Assembly (NCBI GenBank): GCA_934045075.1
Contig: OW203726.1
Coordinates: 14,606,037-14,670,036, forward strand
DNA: 64,000 nt
Direction of reading: 5' to 3'
DNA from: Yponomeuta sedellus
Taxonomy: Eukaryota > Arthropoda > Insecta > Lepidoptera > Yponomeutidae
Part shown: piece after piece, positions 21,469 through 31,719 of the stretch
Layout of the letters: each line of letters starts with the position of its first letter
How positions within the stretch are numbered: position 1 is the first letter of the stretch
Program-made: the position numbers and the translations under genes
The notes under the pieces: generated by a model
Told to the model about the DNA's origin: nothing
The model's input: the letters and a program-made list of their open reading frames with translations, nothing else
Database searches by the model: none

Positions 21469-21941
21469 TGTTACGGGCTAGGGTTCTGGATTTGGATGTA
21501 AAACGCCAATGACAGCTTCTTAGGATTTATTCACGCAGGGTCTGGTCTGCAGGTCTTCACGACACGAAGTCCACACGTAGATTCCAATCGCAGCGCGCAG
21601 GTCCAATCGTATCGCTGAGGTCGTAGGTTATCGCTCGTATCTCAGGTATGATCGCTCGAAGTTCACTCTTCGCTATTTCAAACGGAACTCACAGCGCGCC
21701 GCGGCGGCCGCTATTTATATCCGCCAGCAAGGGTCCTAGAACATTCCCGTACCTACACTCGGTCACGCGGCAACGTCGCTCGAACAGTAACCCATTCAAA
21801 GAGTTTTGAACCTTATGATAGTAGACATACGAGTAATTATTGCTTGCAGCGTTTATTGTTTACTAAAACGCAGCATGCGGCGACTATTCGATAGTCTTCT
21901 AAAAGGCTCTATTCTAGATGGTTCGGGATAGGACCGCGACA
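21469..21941 (-). mobile_element. Solo LTR, inverted orientation
   Basis: On the minus strand it begins TGTCGCGGTCC and ends CCCGTAACA. It matches the solo LTR at 22236-22722 in opposite orientation. TATA box (minus) at about 21712. Flanked by CTAT on both sides (4-bp target duplication), as in Ty3/gypsy integrations. No internal region remains, so it arose by LTR-LTR recombination. The parent element is not in the window. Confidence 0.78.
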
Positions 21942-22235
21942 CTATTATAAAGCAACAAATTGAATGATTATAAATGGCCATGAGTTGGGTGGTGTAAATA
22001 AAAAATAAGTTTCAAGGTTATTGAAAACCTTAATTCAGAAACTATAGAAAACATGATATTCCTAGTTTCATGTGTGTGAAACTATACCAAGACTCCATTC
22101 TGTAAAATAATATATTTGCAATCCAAAGTGGTTTAGAAGTGTTAGAAAATGGGAGATTACAAATAGTTTTTGACCAAGCTCCAAGAAATATATTTTTAGG
22201 GATTGTTGTACAATTCTTAAGTACAAATAAGATAT

Positions 22236-22722
22236 TGTCGCGGTCCTATCCCGAACCATCTAGAATAGAGCCTTCTAGGAGCCTATCGAATAGTCGCCGC
22301 ATGCTGCGTTTTAGTAAACAATAAACGCTGCAAGCAATAATGACTCGTATGTCCACTAGCGTAAGGTTCAAAACTCTTTAAATGAGTAACTGTCCGAGCG
22401 ACCTTGCCGCGTGTACCGAGTGTAGGTACGTACTTGAATGTTCTAGAACCCTTGCCGGCGGATATAAATAGCGGTCACCGCGGCGCGCTTCGCTTTCAGT
22501 TCCGTTTGGAAGAGCGAAGAGTGAACTTCGAGCGAACATACCTGCGATACGAGCGATAACCTACGACCTCTGCGATACTATTGGACTTCGATTGGACCTG
22601 CGATTGGAATCTACGTGTGGACTTCGTGTCGTGAAGACCTGCAGACCAGACCCTGCGTGAATAAATCCTAAGAAGCTGTCATTGGCCTTTTACATCCAAA
22701 TCCAGAACCCTAGCCCGTAACA
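22236..22722 (+). mobile_element. Solo LTR, direct orientation
   Basis: Begins TGTCGCGGTCC and ends GTAACA, with TATAAATA at 22463-22470 and AATAAA at 22660-22665. Flanked by ATAT on both sides (4-bp target duplication). Same family as 21469-21941 but with many small differences (473 vs 487 bp), so the two are separate, older insertions about 295 bp apart that could pair as one long hairpin. Confidence 0.8.
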
Positions 22723-22727
22723 ATATA

Positions 22728-22922
22728 TTACACTATTTTTATTTTTAATGCACTAACCCGTGCTAAGGAACAAATTTAAAAACTATTTAGAGGCTAAAAA
22801 TTTCACCCATGCCGGGATTCGAACCCGCAACCTCTGGCTATCAGTACCAGCGCTCTACCAATTGAGCCAATGGGCGACTCACGGCATCAGTGAAATTTCG
22901 AACCTCTTTACAATATTCTCTG
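22728..22922 (-). mobile_element. tRNA-derived SINE, copy B
   Basis: Minus-strand copy: head with B box (rc of GGATTCGAACC) and A box, plus a longer tail than copy A (rc of TTACACTATTTTTATTTTTA). It starts six bases after the solo LTR, so the LTR element inserted at or next to its 3' end. Confidence 0.75.
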
Positions 22923-23034
22923 TATTACGTACAGGCAGCGACATCTGACTTAAGCAAATTGCATTACTTACAGCCCCGACCACCTACTTTGCAGCTAGGT
23001 TTAACATCGGAACGATATCACTGTACCCACATGA

Positions 23035-23320
23035 TTACACTATTTTTATTTTTAATGCACTAACCCGTGCCAAGGAACAAATTTAAAAACTATTTAGAGG
23101 CTAAAAATTTCACCCGTGCCGGGATTCGAACCCGCAACCTCTGGCTATCCGTACCAGCGCTCTACCAATTGAGCCAATGGGCGACTCACGGCATCAGTGA
23201 AATTTCGAACCTCTTTACAATATTCTCTGTAATACAGAGAATATTGTAAAGAGGCCAGAGGTTGCGGGTTCGAATCCCGGCATGGGTGAAATTTTTAGCC
23301 CCTAAATAGGTTTTTAAATA
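23035..23320. mobile_element. Head-to-head SINE pair, copies C (-) and D (+, partial)
   Basis: Copy C (23035-23226, minus) is nearly identical to copy B. It runs into a perfect 22-bp-arm palindrome (23210-23231 / 23233-23254), from which a plus copy continues (23245-23320). Copy D lacks the A-box half of the tRNA head, jumping from GTAAAGAGG straight to CCAGAGGTTGCGG. No clear target duplication found. Confidence 0.72.
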
Positions 23321-24167
23321 AGATATAGTCAAGGCAGAAACGGCAGAAATTATTGATTTAGCTTGTGAAATACTATTTTTGTTAAGTATTCATTTTTTGT
23401 CAGTGTACAATAAAGAATAATCTTATCTTTTCTAAATATATTCCACAGGTATTAACATAGAATAAAGATCCACACAGAATAAAACTTAAGTGTTCTGGAC
23501 TGTCGGTTCTGTGTGATAAAGTTAGGTTGATTTCATCAGGCAGGTGTATATGAAGTGAGCCTGCCAGATGCTTGCAACAGAGGCTCATCAGACAGCAACA
23601 CATTGGCAAGGCTGCTGCTGATCAAGCCTTACCTGTGGCAGCAGAAGAACGTTTTATTTGTCTTGTTCAGATCACACATGGAACAAAATATGAGTGCGTC
23701 CTAGAACAAGCGGCAAACAACCAAACAAAAATTAACATTGCATGGCTCGGTATTTGCAGCATTCGAGCGTTTGGAGTATAGCAAAAGGTGATCAAGAGAA
23801 TGGATATCAAATTCTGTCTTTCTTTTGTTTTCACTTAAACACTCTGAACGTTGTTAGGTCTTTAGGGACTCGCCCATTGTACACTTACTTTTCCCATTCG
23901 ACGGCTAATCCAATGAAGGAACAGGTGAGGAAGCCGTGCCATAGCATAGTAACGCCGGCAGTGGGTTGCCGCTTGTGTCCGAAATTTTTGAAAGTTCTAT
24001 AGTTTGAAGAACCGATTTCGGGAATTCTTCTTAGACGCGTGATCATGTTCTGGAGTTACAAATACCTGGATTAAGAATAAAATGAGATCTTTTTGCTCAA
24101 ATAGTATAATAGGTAGGTAACAACAACTACGTTTTTGCTTTGGAGCACAAATTATAAGGCTTTGGAG
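23321..24167. other. Intergenic, unassigned
   Basis: A mid-GC stretch (23570-23800) has short frames but no motif I recognise, possibly old transposon DNA. It ends at the LINE target duplication TGTTTTGTTTTG (24168-24179). Confidence 0.35.
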
Positions 24168-24332
24168 TGTTTTGTTTTGTTTTTTTTTTTTTAATAAAGG
24201 GTTTTACGGCCCTGGATCCGTGTCCTTTTGAGCCTTGAGTATTGTATTAGTTTTTTATAGTATTAGTTTTCAGATAAGAGCACTTATCACTTCCGTATCA
24301 CTTCACTATAATGTTCAGTTTTTCCAGTCACT

Positions 24333-27300
24333 TTAAATTTTTATTCCACTGTTCATAATGAATTTATATAAGGGGGCGAAAAAGGTAGGATTGCTAAGTA
24401 GATTTGGAAGAAGAGTTGGTGTAGGGACACCCGTTTCGCAGCTGATTGTGTCAAGTTCCGTGATAAGTATTAATCTGTGCAATTTAAATTCTTGACAGTT
24501 GAGCACGAGATGGTTTAGGTCGGCGTTTTCAGTTCCACAGTAAATGCAGTTCGAATCTTGGGCTAGGCTGAGTCTATAAAGGTGAGCTTGGGTTTGGCAG
24601 TGGCCGAATCTCATTCTGTTTAGGGTGGTTATGTATTTCCGGCAGTTTATGTCTTTTTTCCGATGGTACCAAGGTTGGGCGGGCGGGCTTCCTTGGATGT
24701 CTCTATACCAGCTTCCTTTCTCTTTACTGATCTCATTCCAGTAGTTGCACCATATTGCTTTCAGATTCTCATTCAGATGAACATGGAGATCAGTAAATGG
24801 CAATTTGAGGTCTGTAGAGTGATCCTCGTCAGGGTCCAGATTTGCAGCTCGATCGACGACTTCATTTCCAGTGATACCCCGGTGAGCAGGTACCCACATT
24901 AACTTAACTACCTTACCACTAACTAACAAACTATTTAACAAATTCTTTATATTATAGATGAGATAATTTACATTATAACGAAGGCAGTTACCTTCTAAAG
25001 CTAATAATACACTGAGTGAGTCAGTAAATATAATTATATTACAAGTATCAATATTTTGAACGTAAATTAAAGCTTGATGGATAGCATAAGCTTCGGCGGT
25101 AAAAATGCTACATCTAGTGTCAATTTTAAAACATTTAGTTTTCTTTAACTGAGGGTCAAAAAATGCTGAGTTTACCCTATCAACTGTTTTAGAGCCATCA
25201 GTATAGATGGAATACAGATGATTATTTTCCAGGAAAGCAAGTAAATCTTGTTGGTTCGTAATGCATGGTTTATGTACAAAATTATTTTTCAATAGAATAT
25301 CGAGATCCATCCTATAGAGGGGCCACAAATTATCCTGATGCAAATTTTTTGTTAAATCATTCAAATGTAAAACTATTCTTAATAAGGTTGGTATGTTACC
25401 ATTTAATATCTGATTAAAATTTGCATAAGGAGCCACTGAATTGCCCAATTCAGTGGCATGCATTGGTAAAATGTGATCTAAGACAACTCTATTATTTTTA
25501 GTTAACATTTTCAAACAGAACCTTTCAGCTAGCTGTAGACGTCTAAGATGTAAAGGGGGAATGCAAGCCTCACATTGCATTGCATTAATTGGAGTAGAGC
25601 ACATAGCCCCTGTAATAATTCTCAAAGCTTTATTCTGAATAACTTCTAATTTCTTCAGCAAAGCAAGGCTTGCCCCCATATAAGCAATTGAGCTATAATC
25701 GAAATGGCTGCGCATAATGCTCTTATATAACATAGATAATATTTTTGGGTCAGACCCCCAATGTACTCCTGCCAGAGACCGAAGTATATTAAGGGCTTTG
25801 GAGGCGTTTTTGATGATATAATTTATGTGAGATTCAAATGTTAGCCTATGATCCAGCAATATACCAAGAAACTTCTTTTCTTTCAACCAAGGTATAGGGA
25901 GATTATTGTATTCTACCAAACTATTACAAGGAGAAAGCCTTTTGGAGAAAAGCATAGCTCCACTCTTTAATGGATTTATAACCAATTTGAGCTTATTAAA
26001 ATAATAATTATGCACTTGAGAGAGGGCTAAATTTAAATTATTTACAGCTATATTTACATCCTTATGTACAGAGTATATTAACAAATCATCTGCATACTGC
26101 AGGAATTGAACTCCAGTCTGGGTCAGATATTTATTTATCTGAGATGTATAAATATTGTACAATAAAGGGGATATGGTTGCTCCTTGCATAGTACCTTTAA
26201 AAACTTGTCCTGGTCCGTGTAGTATGTTGTTAAATTTAACATACATAGTCCTATCATAAAGAAAATGAAATATCCATTTACAGACATGTCCTGGCATACC
26301 AATCTCTGATAAAATTCCTGCCAATACAGATGGATCAACATTATCAAAAGCTCCCTGTACATCAAGAAATGCACATACGGTGGCTGATTGGCTGTGAAAG
26401 GAATTCCTGATGTCAGAGATGAGTGAAGTAAAGCTCTCTGTAGCACTACGACCCTTCCTGAAGCCGAATTGCTGCTCTGGTAAGATTTTATTCTGCTCTA
26501 CGTAATGGTCTAATCTGGTTTTAAGCATAAACTCAAACAATTTACCTACACATGAGGATAAAGAAATTGGTCTATATGAATTAAAGTCATCACTAGACTT
26601 GTCTGGTTTCAATATAGGAATAACGCATTGTGTTTTCCAAGCTTCAGGAATGGACTGAGTCATCCACAATACATTGTACATTTCCAATAACGATTTTTGG
26701 GCATCAACATGCATGTTCCTAATAAGCTTGTAAGGAATGTCATCTAATCCTGGGGTTGTATCTTTTCTATATTTGATAGCAAATGTGAATTCTGCAAAGG
26801 AAAATGGTTCTGAAAGATGAGCACAATTACTATTCCCTGTGTTATTAAAGATTTCATTTAATGAGTTTATGTCTATGTTTTTTTCAGGAGGAGACGGTGG
26901 AGCATATTTATCAATGAAGGCTGGAATCCATTCGTCGTTTTTGGGCATTTTGGGTAATGTTACACGTTTGAATCTTTTGATGTAATTCCAAATAGTGCTT
27001 ATAGGTGTATACCTGTTAAAAGATTCAACTAATTTAGTCCATCCGTATTTCTTCTTTTCTTTTAATAATCTTTTTTTAAAAGCATTTAATTTTTTATATT
27101 CAATGTAACTCGACATATTACCATTACTTCTATACATATTTAGAGCTTCTTTACTTTTATTAACAGCATCTGAGCATTCATTGTCCCACCAAGGAACAGG
27201 CTTTTTAATGACAATGCTATTAGTTTTCCTTAGCTTTGGAATAGTGACATCTTTAATCTGATTAAGTTCTTCGCAAAAATCATTGTAAGTTTTGACTGGG

Positions 27301-28094
27301 TTACTACTGTCTATATTAAATTGCCCTAATATTCTCTCTGTTTCAGATGCATAAGCCTGCCAATCTGCTTTATTATAAAGATATCGATCAGCGGAATTAC
27401 CAATATCGTATTTATGAATTGTGGTGTGAATTGTTATAACTGTTGGAAAATGATAGCTGCCCATCGCATCATCATGAACTGTCCACTCGCAAAGAGGAGC
27501 AACAGAAGGACTGACAGAAGAAATATCAATTGCAGAAGGCATTTTAGAAGGACTACCTACAGTGGTAGGAAAACCAGTGTTTAATATACATAGATCATAC
27601 TCATCGAGTGTGTTATAGATCTCATTACCGCGAGAGTTAGACCTCAAACACCCAAAAGCGACGTGATGGGCGTTGAGATCGCCCGAAAAAAGCATTGGTT
27701 TCGGTAACATATTCAAAATCTGTTTGAGTCTTCTGCACTGAAATCTACGGTTATCATTAGGAGGCGGTATATAACTACAGAGAATTGATAAATTACCAGC
27801 ATTGGTTTGTAAGATTATTGCAGCAGAATGCATAAAATTGTAAAAAGGAACAGAGACAGTAGAGAATTTCAAATTGGATTTAACTAAAATTGCTACACCT
27901 CCTCGTCCATCTTTCCCGTCTTGTCGAATTATATTGTAATTAGGAATATTAAAAGTGCTATTGTTCCTAAGCCAAGTCTCATTTAAAAGACAAACGTCTA
28001 CATCATTATTTAATAAAAATGAAATTAATAATGGCTTCTTGTTAATAACTCCTTCTACATTAAACTGTACTATTGTAATAAATGATTTATCCAT
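24333..28094 (-). CDS. LINE element 1 ORF2: endonuclease, reverse transcriptase, RNase H
   Basis: 1,253 codons from ATG (MDKSFITIVQFNVEG) without a stop. APE-type endonuclease at about residues 1-230 (LNETWLRNN, SGDLNAHH). At the expected SDH catalytic motif the sequence is GSYHFP (Tyr codon at 27453-27455), where the sister element has GSDHFP, so nicking activity is doubtful. Reverse transcriptase in the middle with PISLSSCVGKLFE, GTMQGATISPLLYN and LQYADDLLIYS (about 26083-26115). RNase H follows: YSIYTDGSK, IIFTDSLSV, WVPAHRGITGNEVVD. A C-terminal CCHC motif (NCIYCGTENADLNHLVLNC) is present. Role: target-primed reverse transcription. The start overlaps the ORF1 stop. Confidence 0.9.
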   Translation of the reverse strand: MDKSFITIVQFNVEGVINKKPLLISFLLNNDVDVCLLNETWLRNNSTFNIPNYNIIRQDGKDGRGGVAILVKSNLKFSTVSVPFYNFMHSAAIILQTNAGNLSILCSYIPPPNDNRRFQCRRLKQILNMLPKPMLFSGDLNAHHVAFGCLRSNSRGNEIYNTLDEYDLCILNTGFPTTVGSPSKMPSAIDISSVSPSVAPLCEWTVHDDAMGSYHFPTVITIHTTIHKYDIGNSADRYLYNKADWQAYASETERILGQFNIDSSNPVKTYNDFCEELNQIKDVTIPKLRKTNSIVIKKPVPWWDNECSDAVNKSKEALNMYRSNGNMSSYIEYKKLNAFKKRLLKEKKKYGWTKLVESFNRYTPISTIWNYIKRFKRVTLPKMPKNDEWIPAFIDKYAPPSPPEKNIDINSLNEIFNNTGNSNCAHLSEPFSFAEFTFAIKYRKDTTPGLDDIPYKLIRNMHVDAQKSLLEMYNVLWMTQSIPEAWKTQCVIPILKPDKSSDDFNSYRPISLSSCVGKLFEFMLKTRLDHYVEQNKILPEQQFGFRKGRSATESFTSLISDIRNSFHSQSATVCAFLDVQGAFDNVDPSVLAGILSEIGMPGHVCKWIFHFLYDRTMYVKFNNILHGPGQVFKGTMQGATISPLLYNIYTSQINKYLTQTGVQFLQYADDLLIYSVHKDVNIAVNNLNLALSQVHNYYFNKLKLVINPLKSGAMLFSKRLSPCNSLVEYNNLPIPWLKEKKFLGILLDHRLTFESHINYIIKNASKALNILRSLAGVHWGSDPKILSMLYKSIMRSHFDYSSIAYMGASLALLKKLEVIQNKALRIITGAMCSTPINAMQCEACIPPLHLRRLQLAERFCLKMLTKNNRVVLDHILPMHATELGNSVAPYANFNQILNGNIPTLLRIVLHLNDLTKNLHQDNLWPLYRMDLDILLKNNFVHKPCITNQQDLLAFLENNHLYSIYTDGSKTVDRVNSAFFDPQLKKTKCFKIDTRCSIFTAEAYAIHQALIYVQNIDTCNIIIFTDSLSVLLALEGNCLRYNVNYLIYNIKNLLNSLLVSGKVVKLMWVPAHRGITGNEVVDRAANLDPDEDHSTDLKLPFTDLHVHLNENLKAIWCNYWNEISKEKGSWYRDIQGSPPAQPWYHRKKDINCRKYITTLNRMRFGHCQTQAHLYRLSLAQDSNCIYCGTENADLNHLVLNCQEFKLHRLILITELDTISCETGVPTPTLLPNLLSNPTFFAPLYKFIMNSGIKI

Positions 28095-29253
28095 TATTCT
28101 GTAGTGATTTAATCAACACTTCCTGCACAATGGAAGCATTGATTTTGGGCAAATTACCATTCGCCAATGTTACCAAAGCTCCTACCAAACCATTTAAGAT
28201 GAAGTCGCTCTTGACTATTTCTTTGACTAAATTTGAATTTGAGATCACAAGTTGTGGAGGTTCTGTTACTATGGGTTTTGTGGGAGCCTTAGCAATCATT
28301 GGCGAAGGCTTGGCTTTCAGTGGAGGGAAGTTCGAGTTGTAGTTTTTGACAATATTGTCTTGTTTTTTGGCTGAAGCAGCAATTTTTGCATAGTTAGTCC
28401 TATTAACATGTTCTTCTAACTTGTTTTTTTTAACTGGACAGTCTCTGGAAATTGCCAAGTGAGGCCCTTGGCAGTTGATACATTTCAATTCATCCTCTTT
28501 GTCGCATTTTGTGAAGTGGTGCTCACCAGAGCAGATAGAGCACTTCTGCAGTCCTTTACAGAACTTCGCTCCATGGTTAAATCTGAAGCACTTAAAGCAC
28601 TGCAGAAGTGGTGCTCTGTACTCATTGACCTTAAATCTATACAGATCTAGGTATACATACTCCGGTAGTGTCTGTGACAAGAAAGTCACAGACACTGAAC
28701 TGTACGGAACAATTTCTCCGTTGACCTTGCGGGTAAAGCGCCTTACGCCTACAATTTCAAATTCTGCTGCAAGTTTCTTAAACAGTTCTTCATTCGTGAT
28801 ACTTGTTGGAACGAAGCGAAGGACCCCAATAGTCTCTACAGACCTCGCGGGAATATAGGCTCTAAAGCCCTGTTTCTTCAGCAGTTCGTCATTCGTCAGG
28901 AAGTTGTTCGCATTGGAAGCTTGTCCAAAGCACACACCAATTTTATTAGCATTGATGCGCTTGATGCCCACCACGCCCTTGACGTCATTTTTGAAGATCG
29001 TGTTTAGCTGGTCAGGGTTTTTATTACCAATTCTGCCATTTTCGGATTCAACAAAGACAATGAATTCATCGCTCACCAAATTTTCCGCGTACAGCCGCCT
29101 GTAACCTGGTTTCAGATATGGCTTGAATCCATCATCCTGCTGCTGCTCGCCGTGATGTTCGCGTCCATGGTCCTCAGTTCGCCCCCTCTTTAATTTGGGA
29201 GGAGGTTCATCCTCGGAAAGCCCAGGGGGCTTTGCCCCCGGGCGATCTTTCAT
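28087..29253 (-). CDS. LINE element 1 ORF1: Gag-like CCHC RNA-binding protein
   Basis: 388 codons from ATG at 29251-29253 (MKDRPGAKPPGLSEDEPPPK). A basic, Pro-rich N-terminus is followed by an RRM-like/PRE_C2HC region. Then three zinc knuckles in a row: CFKCFRFNHGAKFC, CSICSGEHHFTKC, CINCQGPHLAISRDC. This is typical of LINE ORF1 proteins that coat the RNA. The stop overlaps the ORF2 start by 8 nt, suggesting coupled termination and reinitiation. Confidence 0.88.
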   Translation of the reverse strand: MKDRPGAKPPGLSEDEPPPKLKRGRTEDHGREHHGEQQQDDGFKPYLKPGYRRLYAENLVSDEFIVFVESENGRIGNKNPDQLNTIFKNDVKGVVGIKRINANKIGVCFGQASNANNFLTNDELLKKQGFRAYIPARSVETIGVLRFVPTSITNEELFKKLAAEFEIVGVRRFTRKVNGEIVPYSSVSVTFLSQTLPEYVYLDLYRFKVNEYRAPLLQCFKCFRFNHGAKFCKGLQKCSICSGEHHFTKCDKEDELKCINCQGPHLAISRDCPVKKNKLEEHVNRTNYAKIAASAKKQDNIVKNYNSNFPPLKAKPSPMIAKAPTKPIVTEPPQLVISNSNLVKEIVKSDFILNGLVGALVTLANGNLPKINASIVQEVLIKSLQNNG

Positions 29254-29402
29254 CTCGCCGAACCTAACGACGATGTTTTAAATACTTTTAGCGTAAGTTT
29301 ATCGAGTTTTAACAATTTTCAGAAATATTTTTGAAAAATTTTCAAAAAACGCGCCTATCCTCTTCAAAAGCCCGCCAAAAAAAAAAAAACTGTTTTGTTT
29401 TG

Positions 29403-30091
29403 ACTTTTTGATCACAGAACAAACAAATGCTTTACATTATATACGTCGTCTGTGAACAATACGGATGTCAAAAAAAGACGGATGGAACCTTCTATAATAA
29501 TCACGAGTGAAGCCGACAAATGGCCGCCGTCTCTTTAGGTATGCGTGCCATCGGTGTTGCCAGACTAATATCACTTTGCCCACTTTTTCAAATGAAGAGA
29601 ATCTTTCCGCCAAAAACAGCCGGTTTAACGGAAATCCAATAAAGTTCTAATCTATTAATCATGTGTTCTAGACTGTAAGTTCGAAAAATAGTTATCACAG
29701 TTGTTAAGATTTCTCATGTTCACTTTTAGATAAAAACGTTCTATAAAAAGTTATGATTTTTTCCATTGGTGGCGCTAATTAGCGCTCCGAAACGCCTTAA
29801 ATCATGTTATCAAATAATAAAGTAAACTTACCTAATCTAGTGACGGTTTCACTTTTAGCATACTACTGAGTGACTTAAAAGGCTTTTATGAAGGAGGTGG
29901 GGCCTCGAATGAGGGATCGGTTATGACTAGAGATCGGATAATGGGATGCATATTTGCATAAAGTTGAGATGTTAGCTAACATTGATAGCACTTTCTTTTA
30001 GTTTGTTACTATAGAATCAATTCGAGTGTAACTATATTTACTTATTTTAAGGTGCTAATATGAAGTGAAGTTTTGTATAAAAAGAATTTGG
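29403..30091. other. Host spacer between two divergent LINEs
   Basis: About 0.7 kb between the target duplications of two full-length LINEs. It contains one arm of a MITE (about 29666-29790) also found as an inverted pair at 56161-56483, and a roughly 45-bp block (about 29928-29970, AGAGATCGGATAATG) that recurs near 61633. No gene. Confidence 0.6.
29666..29790. repeat. MITE arm (single)
   Basis: Shares long words (TTGTTAAGATTTCTCATGTT, TTCCATTGGTGGCGCTA) with both arms of the inverted element at 56161-56483. Only one arm is present here. Confidence 0.6.
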
Positions 30092-30291
30092 GAGTTTTGG
30101 AACGTTTTTTCTGCTGTCAAAGTGAGAACTAATCGCACGCTTTTCAGTGGAATTTCGTTTTTCTTAGCATTATTTTGCGTTATACAGCCAAACGCCCTCT
30201 GTGGTGCTTTTCTCTGTGTAGTGCATGTTGTGTTAAGTGTTTATTAGTGTAAGTCCGAGTGTTGTCTTAATTAGCGAGTGAAGAAGTTAGA

Positions 30292-31719
30292 ATGGGTGAC
30301 GAGCCACCCGACCCGGGTGGCTCAAGCCGAGACGTAGGCGGCGGGTCGGCCGTTCTTATGGATGTCACTGTAACCGAGGTACCAACAGACTCTAGAAAAC
30401 GTCCTTGCGCGGAGACCGGTCTCCCAAATCATGTCGCGGAACTACCAAAAAAACATATCAAAGATCCGTCATCATGCACTCCCTCGGTTCAGACCGTTTT
30501 TGTCCACCCGGAAATGGATGAGATCAAAGTGTACACTCCTTCCGATTCTGCACCGTTTGTTGTACATGTTCAGCGTAAAGTACCTGACCCCTCTGCTGGA
30601 TCCACTATTAGGCCTATCAAATTTGGGCAATTCTTACACGAAAACAAGATAGAAGACATTGCCCTTGATGGAATTAAACCTATCGGCCGAAATAGAATTT
30701 CTGTTGAGTTTCGGTCAGCGACTGCAGCAAACAAATTTCTTTCCCACCCAGCTCTGGTCACTTTTAAATATGAGGCATCCATACCAGCACATATTGTCAC
30801 CCGTACGGGTATTGTAAGAAATATCCCTGTTGATTGGTCAATGGAGGAACTTGTTGAGGCAGCGTCTATCAGGGATATCGACTCTTGCATCCTCAAGGCT
30901 CGTAGGCTCAACCGCAAAGTATTCCGTGAGGAGGGGGGCCCAGTTTGGGTACCTACTCAATCTGTGGTTCTTACCTTTTCAGGGCAACAGCTTCCAAAGC
31001 GTATTATATGTTTCTATACGTCAATTCCAGTTGAAACTTACATTTTCCCCACTATACAGTGCAACAACTGTTGTCGTTTTGGTCATATAAAGGCTCAATG
31101 TAGATCAAATGCACGTTGTTTTAAGTGTGGTCAATCCCATCCCGGGGACACTTGCAATGTAGCTCAGGTGTCATGCCTGTTATGCTCTGGCCTTCATATG
31201 GCAACCGACAAAAGCTGCCCAGAACACTCCCGCCAGAAAACCATCAAGCTGACTATGGCTCAAGAAAGCATTAGCTATGCTGAAGCAGCAGCTCGCTTCC
31301 CACAAGTACGGAGACTGTACTCAGACTCTGCCCGCAGATCAGTCCAGCTGTCTCCCAACCCACTACCTACAAAAGATGTATCAAACACTCCATTAGAACC
31401 AGTTTCCCATTCATACAAAAGAACCCTATTTACCCCAAGAAAAAGCCCAGCTCCCGCTTCCTCCCATGGCTATGATAAAGAGGTTCATACAAAGATTATT
31501 AGTTCTCCCCCATCAGCACTCCCTAATGGGTGTGCCCTAAATCCAGCATTCCAAACTAGTCCTAATGACAATCTACTGGAGCTTCTTGCTAAATGCCTGG
31601 TTAATATATGCACTCGACTTGACAATGTCGAGTTACCGAACAACGTGCGTGAATTACTTGCATCTCTAGTCAGTCAGTCCGCTGATCATGGACCTGGTTC
31701 TCATACAATGGAATTGTAG
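30292..31719 (+). CDS. LINE element 2 ORF1: Gag-like CCHC protein
   Basis: 475 codons from ATG (MGDEPPDPGGSSRDVGGGS). Acidic/Pro-rich N-terminus, a central RRM-like region (GQFLHENKIEDIALDGIKPI), and three zinc knuckles: CNNCCRFGHIKAQC, CFKCGQSHPGDTC, CLLCSGLHMATDKSC. A Ser/Pro-rich tail follows. It binds LINE RNA as part of the RNP. The last 32 nt overlap ORF2 in another frame. Confidence 0.88.
   Translation: MGDEPPDPGGSSRDVGGGSAVLMDVTVTEVPTDSRKRPCAETGLPNHVAELPKKHIKDPSSCTPSVQTVFVHPEMDEIKVYTPSDSAPFVVHVQRKVPDPSAGSTIRPIKFGQFLHENKIEDIALDGIKPIGRNRISVEFRSATAANKFLSHPALVTFKYEASIPAHIVTRTGIVRNIPVDWSMEELVEAASIRDIDSCILKARRLNRKVFREEGGPVWVPTQSVVLTFSGQQLPKRIICFYTSIPVETYIFPTIQCNNCCRFGHIKAQCRSNARCFKCGQSHPGDTCNVAQVSCLLCSGLHMATDKSCPEHSRQKTIKLTMAQESISYAEAAARFPQVRRLYSDSARRSVQLSPNPLPTKDVSNTPLEPVSHSYKRTLFTPRKSPAPASSHGYDKEVHTKIISSPPSALPNGCALNPAFQTSPNDNLLELLAKCLVNICTRLDNVELPNNVRELLASLVSQSADHGPGSHTMEL

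Larger units (their letters stand above)
24180..29390 (-). mobile_element. Full-length RNase H-bearing LINE (I-like), element 1
   Basis: Reads leftwards from 29390 to a 3' poly(A) (poly-T on + at 24180-24192). The 12-bp direct repeat TGTTTTGTTTTG flanks it (24168-24179, 29391-29402). It holds two uninterrupted frames, ORF1 and ORF2, overlapping by 8 nt. Endonuclease, reverse transcriptase and RNase H in ORF2 place it in the I/LOA/R1 group of LINEs; I-like is my best guess. Its 5' end faces the 5' end of a second such LINE 0.7 kb away. Confidence 0.85.
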
